A stretch of 64,000 nt of DNA from Crambe crambe (taxonomy: Eukaryota > Porifera > Demospongiae > Poecilosclerida > Crambeidae), in assembly GCA_963924555.1 (NCBI GenBank), contig OZ004583.1, positions 3,567,501 to 3,631,500 of the forward strand. The letters run 5' to 3'. The notes below the pieces were generated by a model. It was not told the origin of the DNA. It saw only the letters and a list, made by a program, of their open reading frames with translations, and searched no databases. This document shows, piece by piece, positions 1 to 13,700 of this stretch (the first letter of the stretch is position 1; the number at the start of each line of letters is the position of its first letter). The position numbers and the translations under genes are program-made.

Positions 1-34
1 TAAATTTCTATGTATGTACATCTTCGCTATGCAG

Positions 35-1414
35 ACTTGGAAACAGTGAAGGATGACACTGTGAAGGAGCTATGCACAGGAAGCCATGTTTTCTTTAACT
101 GCTTGGGGACCACCAGACGGACAGCTGGCTCTGCTGTAAGTAACTCTTGTTTCCTTTATATTCATAGACATAGAATATCCACTGGTGCCAACCCCCCAAA
201 TTACTTAGATACAAAGTAGAAAAGTGAAAAGTAAATAATCTACCGTAAATAAATGAAATTTTCGTTAGTTTACGGAACTAGTGCTGGAAATGGTGATGAC
301 CAGTTCCTATGAGGTTTTTCTATTTGATATGCAGTTACCCTTTTTGGGGTAACATTCAGGCCTTTGACCACTTTATGCAGGTGCTATCAATATATACTGG
401 TTTTACAGTTAACCACATGGCCCTGTTTGTAGCAATTTTGTACTGTGTTAGCAGATCTCCTACATTATACTAGCCAAGACTTTGTATATATAGTGGTTAT
501 GCACTTTATTCCAAGGGTTACCATTATAACAAGGTTCCACTTTTGCGTAATGAATAGGCGGCTTTTCGTCGTATTGACTATGAAATGCCTCTGCGCTTGA
601 TCAAGATAGCCAAAGAAGCAGGAGTTGGTCACTGTAGTGTAGTGACTTCTGTGGGATCCAACCCAAATAGTTGGTTCCTGTACATGAAGACAAAGGGAGA
701 AATGGAGGTATCTGTGAAGGAGGAGAAGTTTGAATATGCTTCCATCTTCCGACCTGGATTGCTGGACAGGGGTGAAGGAAACATGAGATTTGTTGAAAAA
801 ATCACACGTATGTTTTTAAAATTAATATAACTAGTAGGATGGTAGCTATGGCTCCTACTCTCCCAAAGTTATCTACTAGGGAAATGCACAAACTCAGTAT
901 AATGGTTGCTATTACCAACCATTACTGTAAAAGATGATGATGATTATAGGAGAGGGCAGGCAATTGGTCTATAGACTTTCTCTGATAAGCTAGTCATAAA
1001 TTTTATGCTATATAGACAGAAATCTCGTAATAATGAGGGGTGTGCTCTAATTGGGAATTCTGCATGCCTTCCTATGCTATAATCATATTAGGTACATAAA
1101 TTTCATATTAACTGGTTTAAGTCCTTAGCAGCCAAAGTTCTGTGAAAACAACAACAGTAGCTATAATAGTGTATATGCTTCTTTCAGGAATTTTTATAAA
1201 AGCTATGCCTGTGTCATCAGTAGCCACGGCAATGCTTCAAGATGCCTGGACTCACCATTCATCATCCACACAAGAAGGTGCAGCTACCAGCAATGAAGTG
1301 ACATATGACAATGCCGGAATATATAGACTCTGCGAGGTATGTGGTTAAATAATAATTGATTCAATCTTCTTATCCATACTGTAATTATCATCATAGGAGT
1401 TTTCAGAGGAATGA
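35..1414 (+). CDS. HTATIP2/TIP30-like oxidoreductase, 5' end outside window (gene A)
   Basis: Spliced model with exons 35-135, 558-807, 1188-1336 and 1397-1414; the phases agree and the last exon ends in TGA after five codons. The N-terminal Rossmann exons lie before the window. The protein matches the HTATIP2 (CC3/TIP30) family of atypical NAD(P)-binding short-chain dehydrogenases. Recognisable are the FFNCLGTTR segment, the IAKEAGVGHCSVVTSVGSN strand, the YMKTKGEME helix with the YxxxK active-site pair, and the IFRPGLLDRGEG motif. Family members are cytosolic or nuclear NADPH-binding regulators in vertebrates; the sponge role is unknown. A paralogue follows in the same orientation at 2138-3774 with the same intron positions, so the pair arose by tandem duplication. 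Start and N-terminus cannot be judged here. Confidence 0.82.
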
Positions 1415-2137
1415 AAGTGACATATCCGATGATAATTATACAATTCATTTTATAACACTACAGCTGTATGCATGTTATTGTTGTGCTTTAATTAGAGACC
1501 TTTGTCTGTTAATGAAATATTATCTTTATGCCTCACTGTGTAGCTAGCTAGCCGATTCTGTTAAAAAAAAAATGATGATGATGATGATAATTATGTTGCC
1601 CCCATCTTATCTCCAAGCTAATGGCCTACATGGCAAGGATCATCCAGCTCAGCTTAATAGGTAATCACATGCACAGACTAACTCAGAGCTAAATATGACC
1701 ACCCCAAACACACTACATTTTTTGTTGTAGCTAAATAATTTTCGTACAGGAACAAGTGTACCAAATATTTCAATAACACAAATTACAGTACTATGGACTA
1801 TGGATAGAATTGCTATTTGAATGCCAGCTAATAGGAAGAAGAGAAGAACCAAATGAAGAAGAAGAAACCTGATTTGTATATAGCTAGGTATCGAAAGGTG
1901 CTAATAATTATTCATAGCCATCATAGTAGCTATCATTAGTCCTGAATCCAGTAACAGCTGAGAAGAATAAGTTCCTGGAAGTGTATCATATGGGGGTTGT
2001 CAACTGCACTGCAAGTAAAATGGAATTGAGGAATCAAGTGTGGGAAGTATGAATCACTCAGCACACAGTCTAGTCATGTGCATGGTCTAGTCATAAGGTA
2101 AATACCACATAGAAAACTATAATACGTAGCTGAATGG

Positions 2138-3774
2138 ATGGCAAGTGGTGGTAGTGTGCCAGTGTCTGTGCCTCCCTTTGCTGCTATCGTGATAGGGGGA
2201 ACTGGAGATATTGGGAGAAATCTTGTGGGCTCTCTCTTACAAGCTAAGGTGAAAGAATAGTAACAATTTGAGAGATTAGCTAGATGACAAGGTATACGGT
2301 TGAAGAATGAGCCACTTCAATTGAACTTTGTTGTCCACATGCGGCATACCCCTCAAACTCAATTATTAGGCTCTTCATTATGGTATTGCTTTCAAATTTA
2401 CATGACCTGTCCAGGAAAAGGTTGCTAAAGTGACAGTGATAGGTCGAAGAAGGGTTGATCACGTGTCAGGGACCTATGGAGTGGATGTGAATGATGAAGA
2501 GAGTCGAGGGAGGCTAGTCCAGCATGTGGAAGGTCGGTCTCATAAAGCATGATGTTGTGGATAGGAGCAATTGCTATAATACTTATTTCCACTGGCTGGC
2601 TAAAATAATTATTTATGGTCTATAAGAGGGAGGCTAGTCCAGCATGTGGAAGGTTGGTCTCATATTGTAGTGGATAGGAGCAATTGCTTATTTCCACTGA
2701 CTGGCTAAAATTAATGGTCTATAATATGATCTGATATTGGTGTTTTCTTATTGATTTCCTGTAAGATACTAGCTAGCTCATCTAATCTATTATCACTTTA
2801 GACCTGGATAGTGTGACTAATGATACGATAAAACGGCTGTGCACTGGAGGTAATGTATTCTTCAATTGCTTAGGGAGCTATGATTTCTCTAAGGTATTTG
2901 TAACTAATTCAAATCCCATTTTCGTTAATCAAAGGATAGTTAGTTATTTATAGTTTGAGCATTATTACTTAATCAAGAGCCTATGGGTGTAGACATGTAT
3001 GCCAGCAGCTGCAATTCCTCAACATTGTATCAATGACTGACTATAATAGGAAATCTACTACCATGTTGATTATGAGATTCCAATTCGTTACATAAAGTTG
3101 GCCAGAGAAGCGGGTGTGAACCACATCAGTATTGTGACTACAGTGTGGGCCAGACCCAACCATTGGCTGTACCACTTCAAAGTGAAGGGTGAGCTAGAAG
3201 TTGCTGTCCAAGAGGAGAAATTTGAGTGCACGTCCATATTTAGGCCTCGACTGCTGGACAGGGGTCGAGGAAATAGGAGAGTCTATGAGAAATTAATGGG
3301 TATGTAACTGTTAAAGTGTGCATCAAACTGAACAGCTAGCTAGCTACAATGAATATTTACATCTATTTTTACAGCTTATTAATTTTCAGTTTGATGAAAT
3401 CTTATACAGTGGGTTTAGCAGCTAGTGTGTTAATTAAACCCACCATAACTCTACACATGAACCTTGTAACAATAATTTATGGTGTCTATTGCTATGTATT
3501 ATAATAATTATTCAGGTTTTATTACTCTCTCTCCTGGGATCCCTTTGACAACAGTTGCCAGCTCCTTATTTTATGATGCTTGGATCCACCACTCTCAAAG
3601 AGTAAGGGTAGCCACCAATTCTTCTCCATTAGTGAAGATCTTTGAAAACTCAGACATCCATAAGATTTACGAGGTGATTTATTAATTTAATAGCTAGCTA
3701 ATTTTGATCACAACTTATGAATTCTGTAGGAGTTCAGTTATTCAATTGATTTCAAATGTACTACAAAGACATGA
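2138..3774 (+). CDS. HTATIP2/TIP30-like oxidoreductase with altered active site (gene B)
   Basis: Six-exon model: 2138-2248, 2415-2532, 2802-2893, 3050-3299, 3516-3673 and 3730-3774. All phases agree and the total is 774 nt, or 257 residues, close to vertebrate HTATIP2 (242). The chosen ATG opens the only frame that continues; an ATG four bases upstream meets TAG after six codons. Exon 1 encodes the Rossmann glycine motif GGTGDIG, exon 2 the VTVIGRRR strand, exon 3 FFNCLG, and exon 4 the central domain. Aligned to gene A, the catalytic-helix Tyr is His (YHFKVKGELE) and the preceding TSVGS is TTVWA, so the dehydrogenase active site looks lost while the nucleotide-binding motif remains. The exon 2 donor (GTCGGT) is weak and lies in a local tandem repeat (2506-2725), so that boundary is the least certain. 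Confidence 0.75.
2506..2725 (+). repeat. local tandem duplication across the exon 2 donor of gene B
   Basis: The block 2506-2625, which covers the last ~27 coding bases of exon 2, the donor and the start of intron 2, is repeated at 2626-2725 with small indels. Both units carry GAGGGAGGCTAGTCCAGCAT followed by GTGGAAG and a GT donor (GTCGGT, then GTTGGT). The copy creates a second potential donor in the intron. Confidence 0.85.
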
Positions 3775-4301
3775 AAGATTCACGATTCAGTTGCATCTTC
3801 ATCGCATCACTTGCACTTTTCTCACTAGCTAGGTAGCTAGCTGATTCAAATAATAATTATGCATGTGATGCATTTAGTTTGCATGTTTAATAATGATGTC
3901 ATTGATTAAAGCTTATGAGTTTCCAGCTACTAACACTGATAAGAGTTATGTAACCTTATTCAGTTACCTGTCTAAAGGTATTGGTAGCTACTGAGCAGTC
4001 TCTTGCACACATGGAAAAATGGACTCCTAGAGGCCATGCACGTTATAGTACTTGGAGTTTCAATTAGCTAGGTAGCTAGCTATTTATGTTGCTAGCTATA
4101 GCTATCAGTGTTACATAGTTATTGTATGGATGTTATTAATGGTAGCCATATTCATGGTAAGGATTATCAGTCTGCTTATCTGATGTCACATGACTGTGGT
4201 ATGCAAGTATGGAAGGTTAGGGTACAGTGCTTGCTCATGAATAATTCATGAGTTAAAGAGGTGAGCAATTTACACTGTACCATACTAAGAATTACATGAC
4301 C
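3775..4301. other. intergenic, no gene seen
   Basis: AT-rich spacer between gene B and the duplicated unit, with CTAG-rich runs (GCTAGGTAGCTAGC around 3826-3842 and 4067-4082). No ORF or RNA gene is recognised. Confidence 0.6.
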
Positions 4302-4750
4302 ACTTGCTACCATCTCTTCCTCCCAACGCGTTCATTTTTGAACCACTACTGACTTGTTTTTCAGGCTACTCCACCATTTTAGGCTAAATTTTTGCTTTTT
4401 ATCATCACAAGATTTTCAGATTTCCGTGAGGGAAGGAGGTCAATATTCAATACCAGTTTTACTACACTTTGGATAACCAAGCCGTAGAATGTTAAGGACA
4501 AAATGGATGAGGGAGGTGACGATAAACTCAAGCTCAGTATTTGGTTTGCTTGGCCTTAGTTCAGTGGAGTATGAGCCCATGAAGTTGAGAAGATGAAGGA
4601 ACTGGAAGGAAATAATTAGCTATAAGATTCTAAAATTGCGGTTTGATATCGAGAGAGCTGAACCCTTGCGCATGCGCATAGGGTTAGGGGGAGGGGCAGT
4701 AGGCTGAGACAGCCCTGTCGGTATCGATCACTAGACTTCTCGTGATATCT
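4302..4750 (+). promoter_or_regulatory. 5' flank of the left death-fold gene
   Basis: Conserved with 21148-21570 upstream of the right copy. Shared elements are a CGCATGCGC palindrome (about 4669), a GGGGGAGGGGCAGTAGGC stretch (about 4687), and the block from TATCGATCACTAGACTTCTC to the ATG. No TATA box is evident. The promoter role is inferred from position and conservation only. Confidence 0.4.
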
Positions 4751-7700
4751 ATGGCTAACATGGACGAGGTGGATTGGAGAGGTCACAGACCAAATAATGC
4801 CAAAAGAGCATTTGAAAGCCATCCAAATGTTCCTACGGAAAGATTTGGTAAGTGTATTTTACTGGCTAGCTAGCTAGCTATTGCATAGCCGGCCATAAGT
4901 GGACACTTATACATGTCACAAGCCATAGGTCATGTAGTTCCTATGCGAGTAAAAATGATAGTAAAAGAAATTACAGGCTAAGTACAAGCTAAGTGATTTG
5001 CTCAGTGGTATTAGCTATGTACATTAAATTTTTATTCTCCTAAGAAATCTAACTGGCTACTACTTTTACTTGAAAATCATTCTTCATTTCTTGTAGACTT
5101 TTAATAGCTACATCAACCTATCAGTTAGCACTAGGCCAAGCATTTTCTTTACCTTTATTCAGTGGAGAAAGACCTTCCAATGCTAGTAAAAGCATTTTCA
5201 GGAGTGTGTGAGAAATGGATACAGATTGGATCCTTGGTAAATGGATCCTCATCATCAGAAGCTCTGAAGAAAAAACACGGAAGTAAGAATTGATCTGTTC
5301 AACCCCAGAAAAAAAAAGCACAGCATAGGATTCTTAGCTACAATTGTGTCACTAATTTTACAGGTAACTCAGTGAGAGGGCTAATTGATGTAATTGTCTC
5401 ATGGATTAATAGTGAAATGAGGTTTGATCCTTGTTGGTGGTCTGTGGTTTACATCATAGCTGACAGTCTTGGAGGAAATGATAGTTCAGCTGCCATGACG
5501 ATTGCTAAAGGATGGAAAGGTATAAGCTGGCATTTTATTGATTAAACTGTCATGCTTCTCAAAAATTGAAATAGCAGAATTTGAAGAAAAGGGTCTCTCA
5601 GACATTGCATTGAAAGGAGATGAAACGCCATTATGTATGTAATACAAAAGTACTATTAGTCATTATAGCCTGTTCAGATCAAAGCACTTCTAATTCTAGT
5701 ACAGGCACAACCACCCGGAAGTTTGTCATGATAACAATGCCCTAATAAGGCTATAAATAGAATTATACCACAACCACTCAAGATGTACTCTTTCCCTTGG
5801 CTCTAGCAACCATACAGCCTCAGCTCTAGCAACCATACAGCTCTAGCAACCATACAACCTATACTTATGATGCATTATCAATCAGGTGATATTAGTGACA
5901 TTGGTAAGAGGAGGGGAATCATTGATGATCTTCTACTTTTTCTTATCGATGTGCAAGACAAGTGGTTTGAAATAGGAGTGCTCCTTGGAGTGCCTGTCAG
6001 CAAATTGGAGGTTATTGATAAGGGCCAGTTCAGCTCTGAAGATAAACTTCGAAAATTAATTGAGGTAATGAGTTATATTTATTATAGGCTCCATTGAAAA
6101 TAGTGACAAGTGATAATTAAATAATATAATCAAAGACAAGTTCCCGTTCCATCCTTCATTAGGAGAAGCAACCCCCTATTATAGCCTGGGCATAATTATG
6201 TTGATGCAATTGGCATAGATTACAGGCATGATGACCTCAATATGGGTGGGCCATCATAAAAAAACTGCAAATGCTGACTGTGCATTGCCTAGGTAAAATC
6301 AATGCTTGGAGAAATGCTGAACTTCCTCTAGATATACTATAATATGTGAAATTTGAAGAGTATAGGGGTGCACTGATGTGATCATGCTGCACACAAATCA
6401 TGTCATCTACATAGGGGGGTCTGGGGGCATGCTCTTTAGTAACTAGATTGAATCTGGTCTTTTAAGAGGTCAACAACAAGATCAGAAGATTATAACTATG
6501 ACTAAAATTACACTCAAGTACCCACAGCTACCTGGAAAGGAAAAGGGGTTGGGATACTGTACAATGGAATGTATTTCATGGAATGAATTATGCTGCCAGC
6601 TTTCCGAGGGTAGAAGTGTGGGGTGTAGCTATCTGAACAATGAATGGGTAACTATGCTTCATTAGCAACCAGTCAAGTAGTTCTACCAGGCTGTACACAT
6701 TTATTGGTATTGATAACACACACCTCAGTTGACGTAAAATTTGGCTTTGTGCTCTGCATGGGAGGGGCATTACCATGATGTTATAATATTATGTATCTTT
6801 GGCCATAATTGGCAATTTCTCAATTAAGTTTGATTGCCTGAGTTGCATGGATTATTACAGCGAAGTGAAATCATCTGAACAATGTGTGGGTATCTCTTTC
6901 CCACCATCCCAATATTGATAACACAGCTTAGTGAATCAAGGTTTAAAGTGACCTATATTTTATAGAGTAGCTACCGGTGTTAACCCCTAGCTTCCTATCC
7001 CCTTGTTGTATTTAAAGTCAAGGTTCTACCATATAGCTTACCTTATGATTACCTTGTATTTTGTACATGATAAACTTTTTATAGGAAAAAAATTGCCCTA
7101 GTCACATCATGGGTAGAATCATACTGCCTCACTCATCATCATTAATTTTTAGCTACATGAATCATTTCATTTGATAAATTTTCTTATTAAAGATTTGGCT
7201 GTTACTAGCTTTTGAATCTAATTTAAACTTACCAACACCCACCGTCCAAGTTCTGATAGATGCTGTCGCTCACCAAATGGGAGGTGATAATGAGAAATTG
7301 GCACAAAAGATTGCTCGTAAGTGTTACATACTCTGTAGTATAATTAACATTAGGCCACAAAGTGGTGGCACATCCTACCCATGCATGGTTGCTAAGGAAG
7401 CCAATCTCCAAAATGATAAAGGCTTGAACTCCACAGAATTGCTACCACACATACCAAACGTGCTCTATCACTGGTAGTATTGTGGTTACTATGTGCCATC
7501 ACCATTATCACCCCCACCCACATCAATTATTTTTCTATCCACATTGAGGTAATGTACTATGTGCTCATGTAAGCACATATACTCATGAGTCGTGAAATGA
7601 TTGAAAACTGAAGAGCTGGAAAGCATACCTTGAACTTATAGGAATTTGAACCCTTGAAATTTTTTAACTTAGTATACCCTATGTACCTGCATAATAGCAT

Positions 7701-10700
7701 TATAATCACATAAACCTAGTTATTTGGCTCTAGAGCTGGATTTTATAGAGCTGTAGAGAATTGTCATTAGAAGTTTCAAAGAATTATGCCATAATTATAA
7801 TGGACATACATGCTCAATTACTTAATCCCTAGCTTGCACAGGGCCACGTACCATGGCAATTTATGCTTCCAACATGAAACAACAACATTTTTCAAATACC
7901 TTGCAGAGTGCCGATGCTCTACTGGTCAAATATCTCAAGGTCCTACTTGCACAGAGGGTGACTCTGATACACCATCATCACAGGATGAAATGAAGCCAGA
8001 TCCAGTGCCAACAATAGGTGATGATCATACTATACTTGATGATCTAGAGATGAAATGTATCTTGGATTCATCAAATTTAATAGTTAATACCTTCTGGTAC
8101 TAGGAAGCTCTAAGATAAGCATTAACAAGTAACGATAGTGTCCAGGTAAAACTTCAAAAGCCTGCCTATAAAAAATTAATTTTCATGTCTGCATGGCTCT
8201 CTTGCTGCTACGTACGTAACTTCAAATTTAAAATGAAGTCAAAGACAAATGGAATTAGCCTTGCATTGTGAGCTGTTTGCATGTGAGTGGTAATACATTG
8301 ATTGCTAGCTGTTTTTTATTATGCAAAAGGTGAGCTATGTTCTCCTGGGAAAGTGTGAAATGTGTTGTGTAGTGATTGTACGACCTTGATCTCGAGTGTC
8401 TTTCTGAGCCACAAACAGAGGTCCCATGTTCTGGAACTAGTAGCATAGACACTAGCTACTTATGATGATTTTTCATCAGAACAGAACACAATCTCAATTG
8501 CATAATCCAAGATATGCAATACTAGCAGTTATTATGAAGCTTTTACTCATCAACCTCAAATCACCATGTACATTTAATGCTCATGTTACCACATAGCATA
8601 TTAGACATGCACACATGCTCATAATTATTTCCTTCCTATTTAAAGGTGAGAATATGCCAGAAACTAAAGCCGAGTCCAAAGTGACTAGTCCGGTTGCTCG
8701 TATTATTGATTACATATCTGATGACAAGCTGCAAGAGGTCGCTTTCAGAGTTCATCTCAAAAGAGTATCTTTACTACTCTCAGCTGGTCCTTTGGTGTAT
8801 GAGCAAGTTGAGTATGCTGTTCAAGTGTTGTGGGAGCTTCTTAATAAAAGTAGCCATCCCTTGAGACGGAGTTTTGCAAAGTATACTGCTAACGAGCCTC
8901 ACCTGACGGCACTCACTCTTAGGTCATGTTTGGAATCTTATGGTAAGTTTGTGGTTTAAGATCTCTATGCATGCATGGGTTCTACAAATTTAGGTCCTCC
9001 ACATATATACAACCATGCCAATTCAACAGGACACATCTAAAAATTATACCTTGAAGTTCGGGTCACTCCTTCAGCAGGCTAAAATACTATAGTAGTTCTA
9101 GTAGACACAATAAAGTCCAATTGAATATTTTGAAATATCTACACTAAGCAAACAAGTCCAATGGTTAAAATTTTTTTACTATTGTATGATTTCTAAACAT
9201 GGGTTTTACATTATGATTTTGTGTGTAGGAGATTTGAGTGGAAAATCACAACTACCTGTCTATATTCGCCTGCTTCATCTGATATGCCTCTCCATCTCAC
9301 ACCAACCAACAAAGTGTCTAGACTATGACCAGCAGCTGGTGAAGGATGTGCTCAAAGTCTTGAAAGATACTGCTAACAGCCCACCACATGATGTAAGTTA
9401 TGCATGGTAATCATACTGCCGCTTTTATACTATTTTTATGTATACTTTACATCAGGTCATGCATGAGGAAGGCATTGTAACACTTGTGCTGTTCCTCTAC
9501 TTGTGTGCCAACAATCCACCTGTATATCAGCTTCTAAAGCAGAACAGTTGCATTCAAAGTATCGGACAACTCACTGAGTTGTCATCCATTGATATTAAAG
9601 TGTTATCCAGAGCCTTGATAGCACGTCTTATACCCAATGATGCAGTAAGTGATGACATGGCAGTACTGATTCTTATTGGAGAGGATGAAGTGGAATATTT
9701 GATAAGCTTGATGATACCAACTCAGTCATATAAAAAAATTCCAGTTATCTCAATCATGGTGGATTTGAGCAGATCTCCTCACAACTTGTTTGCATTTGCT
9801 TCTAAAGATGTTGTGTTGAAGTTATCAGATAGTATGGAGAGCTTGAGTGAAGATGATCAGGCCAAAAGTGCTCAACTGATATGGAGAATAATGGAATTAG
9901 ATTATGATGGAAGTGAAGAAATGTCTGTAATCAGCAACAGTGGCACTTTACAAGATGTGCAGTCAAAAGGTAGATTTGAACTCCATATTCATTCCATCAC
10001 ATGATCAGCTTTGAGTGGGAAAGTTGCCTATATATATTTAATTGATAGTATGTGGGTAGTCTCTCTTTCCTATCCAGTATGACAGCAACCTTTGGCCATA
10101 TCCTTACTTGATAGCTAAATTCAATGGGAAATAATTCAATGTTTGTACATCGTAGATACACTATAATTTAGTGGCTGGTATTTGATTGTCAATTCATGAC
10201 TATATACAGGCCATCCCTTTATTTACTCATTTATTTATTTTTGGTTTCTTCTAACTTCTAAACATGATAGCATTTTACTTAGCTCATGCCATAGAATGTA
10301 AGTCCTACAGGATGATCCTGTATAGAAGTTCACTTTCTCAATACATATGCAACATAAGTGCATAGGTGGGATGTGATATAACCATAAGGGTTTCCCAATA
10401 AGATTTTGTTTTCCAGTTAGCCATTTCCTTGATAGTTTGCCTCTATAGCCTTATAAGACCAGGCCTGGATCCACGACAGGAGAAATGGTCATGAGTGATG
10501 TAGTTAGACTTGTCATTCCTTCATTCCTATAGTATGTAGCTAGCTATACACTAACTGAGTAGAGCATGCATTTTGGTCTTCAGTAGCTAATTCTCAAACC
10601 ATCTTTTACCATAAGTGTCAGCTTGCATGTATGTTCTCTCATTAGATTGGCAAGTGGAAGTCAGTGGGTGTAGGGATGAGATTGACGCTCATAAAGAAGT

Positions 10701-13700
10701 TGACAATGGTTTCATTTCTTACATTGTGGATTCCTTTGAAACTGGGATGATGGATACCAACATGGTCAGCAATCTCTCTGCAGCAATGGTGCTACAGTTT
10801 CTATTAATGATGATCTCTGAAGCTGAGTTCAGAAAAGAAAGTGCTGCTAGCCTAAAGAGCACTGAATCTTGCTGTGCTATACCAAAACTCACTGCTAACT
10901 TATGCATTGTACACTTTGAAGGTAAAAAGGAAAACTAATGGACTAATGAATTGTTGATTATGGGATTGTGTTTTCCTTACAGAGGCTAATAAAAAGATTG
11001 ACATTCACTTGGTGGTATTGAAATGTCTGGTTTGGTGGACAGGTCTCAGTGAGACTGCCAGTGCTGGGCTTTCCAGGTCTAGCATCATCACTAACATATG
11101 CAACCTACTCCCCATTTTTATTAATTCAAACATGAAAGAAAAGGTAAGGAGAAATGTGTGACTCTTTGGCACAGGATGTGCATGGGTTCAAGTGCTGTTT
11201 CAACTAAAGTACTTACTACTAGTAAAGAAATAAAAGAAATAAGTAAAGAAAAAACATTAATTTAATTTGAATGAATGAAGGTGTGGCAACATCTTCAACA
11301 TCTTTTTCTTCAAGAAGGGTCAAAGATAAGGGTCAAGGGTCAAGCATGCATATAATTATTATATCAGCAGATTATAAACCAAACCGCCAAATAAATATCT
11401 GCCACATTAAAGTGCTAGTATTAACTATAAAAAATTTTTTATTAATCAGTGATGTTTATTTTTCTAACAGATTGATCTCTGCCTCAAAATATTAATCAAC
11501 TGTTCATCTGATCTCTCTAACTTGCCTGGATTCAACTGTTCTTTCAGTCACAGTGATGTCGTTATCTCACTGTTGCCTCTGACTCATGGGGAAATCCTTG
11601 ACTTAGCTCTCCACAGTAAAATGCTCCTGGCACTGCTGAATCCTCTTCTTGACTGTGAACAACTTCTTGCTCTGAAACTCACAAGAGATGAAGCAAATAC
11701 TTGTGTGTCATTGCTGAGGAAAGCTATTGAAGATCCTCAACAAATGGCAGAGGATTTTTCCCTACTGACAATTCTCAGGGCCATCATCTGGTTCATTCAT
11801 GAGTACCATCGACAAGATAAGAGTCTTAAAAAGAATGCTTGCAGTGAATATGAAAGCAAATTGGTTTCTGTGTCACAAGAACTGCGATGTAACATAGAAC
11901 TGTTAGTGAGAGAAGATGTGTTGCCATGTGTTAAAGTTTTACTGAATCTAAGTGGCAAAGAAGAGTTGCAAGCTACAGCTGCAAGACTCCTGTGGTGTCT
12001 AGCACATGATGCTGATGTTAAAAAAAAAACCCTGGCAGACAATGAAATTCTTGGAGCTCTTAAAGATGCTGAGAATCACTCTTCTCCAAAACTGAAGATG
12101 GCTTCACACTGTGTTCTCTCACTTCTTGGCTTACAGGCTGATGGTATGTAGCTATAATTATGCCAAGGTGGAACAAAACAAATCCAAGGCTCCGTCCCCC
12201 CCCCAAGTGATCCTGCCTTGCCTGCTCAATGTTTACGTACATGCAAAGTAATTAGCTACAGCTAGTTCCCAATACTAAATGTACTGAGGCGAAATCACTG
12301 CCTCTGACCAAAATCAGCTTGCTAGTACACTTTTTTGCCGAGGCACAGTGCCAAAGGCGACTATCTATCTATGATGGTACGTATTAATAGCACGCGCGGT
12401 GATGCGTATTGAGCGTGAGCACGTGCATTATTAGCACTAGCTACTAAAGACACAGGCTCAGGCTCACAGTAACTATGCAGTAATGCTACACCGTGAAGAG
12501 AGTGCTGATGCTTCTTGGCCATCTTTGCCAACAAATCAAGCCCATGCAGAGAACTGACTACAAGACAGCAATGAAAAACAACAGAGATTGCAATGTACAT
12601 GAACTAGGTGATCGTTTGACGTGCCAAAGAGAGAGCCATGTTGAAGGAGAATCTAATGAGTACACAAGCTACGTATGAGTGAGAATCATTCAAAACGGCA
12701 ATTTGAAAGTATTGAACAGCAAGAATACTAGCTGTGTAAATACCAACCTTACAACAATAAGCCATGTTGCTCAGTACACATTATTTAGAAACTTTAATAA
12801 TAATAAAGATTGCACTGAAGTCGTGCCGAGGCATTCCTAGTCTTTTTAAAAGACTAACTTGTTAATCATATACCTATGGTGGAAGAGCAAGGTGAAACAT
12901 TTGCTACTGGGCCGGCTAAGGTGAATGCAAAATATGGAACAGGTTCCAGAAGTGGCCACCATGAATCATGATAAACCCAAGAAAAAAAGGCGGACTGCTA
13001 TTTGAAAAATTAATAGGCATATTGCATGCATCTTAGGAAGAGGCTTTTTTGTCCCATGGTTAGAGAGAGAGATAAGGAACAGTTCAAAATAAATTCTTGC
13101 TGCTTAAGGGTGGTGGCACATCTCGCCCACACATGGTTGCTAAGGGGTCATATCTCCAAAACTACTTGGACCATAGACTTTAAACTGCACATGGCTATAA
13201 AGCAGCTTAGTAATACTACACATACAAAAAATGAAGAAGCAAGGTCAAATTCTACAGGTGCTATAAACAGTTTTCAAGTTCAAAATAAAAAGCATTAGTT
13301 CTCACCAACCACCAAACTTCACTGGTTGATTTTTGGTTTGTAGCTTTCTAGCACCACTCTCTAAAAAATTACAGAAGGGTTTGTTGATATCTATTTTACT
13401 TTTCGATTTAGCCCAGGAACTTAAATGCTCACTTTTGGGAACTCAAAAAGTAAAGTAGATACCAACAAATCCTTCTGTAATTTTGTAGAGAGTGCTACTA
13501 AGAAGCTCTAGGCCAAAAATCAGCCACTTAATTCCAGCGGTCGGTGAGAAACAATGCTTTTTATCTCTAAAGAATAAAAAAACTCATAGCACCTGTAAAA
13601 ATTAACCTTTTCCCGTCATTTTTAGTGTGTGTATTAGTGATATGCTACCTTATAAGTCTGTGCAATTTGAAGTCCATAGCTATAGTAATTTAGGAGTTAT

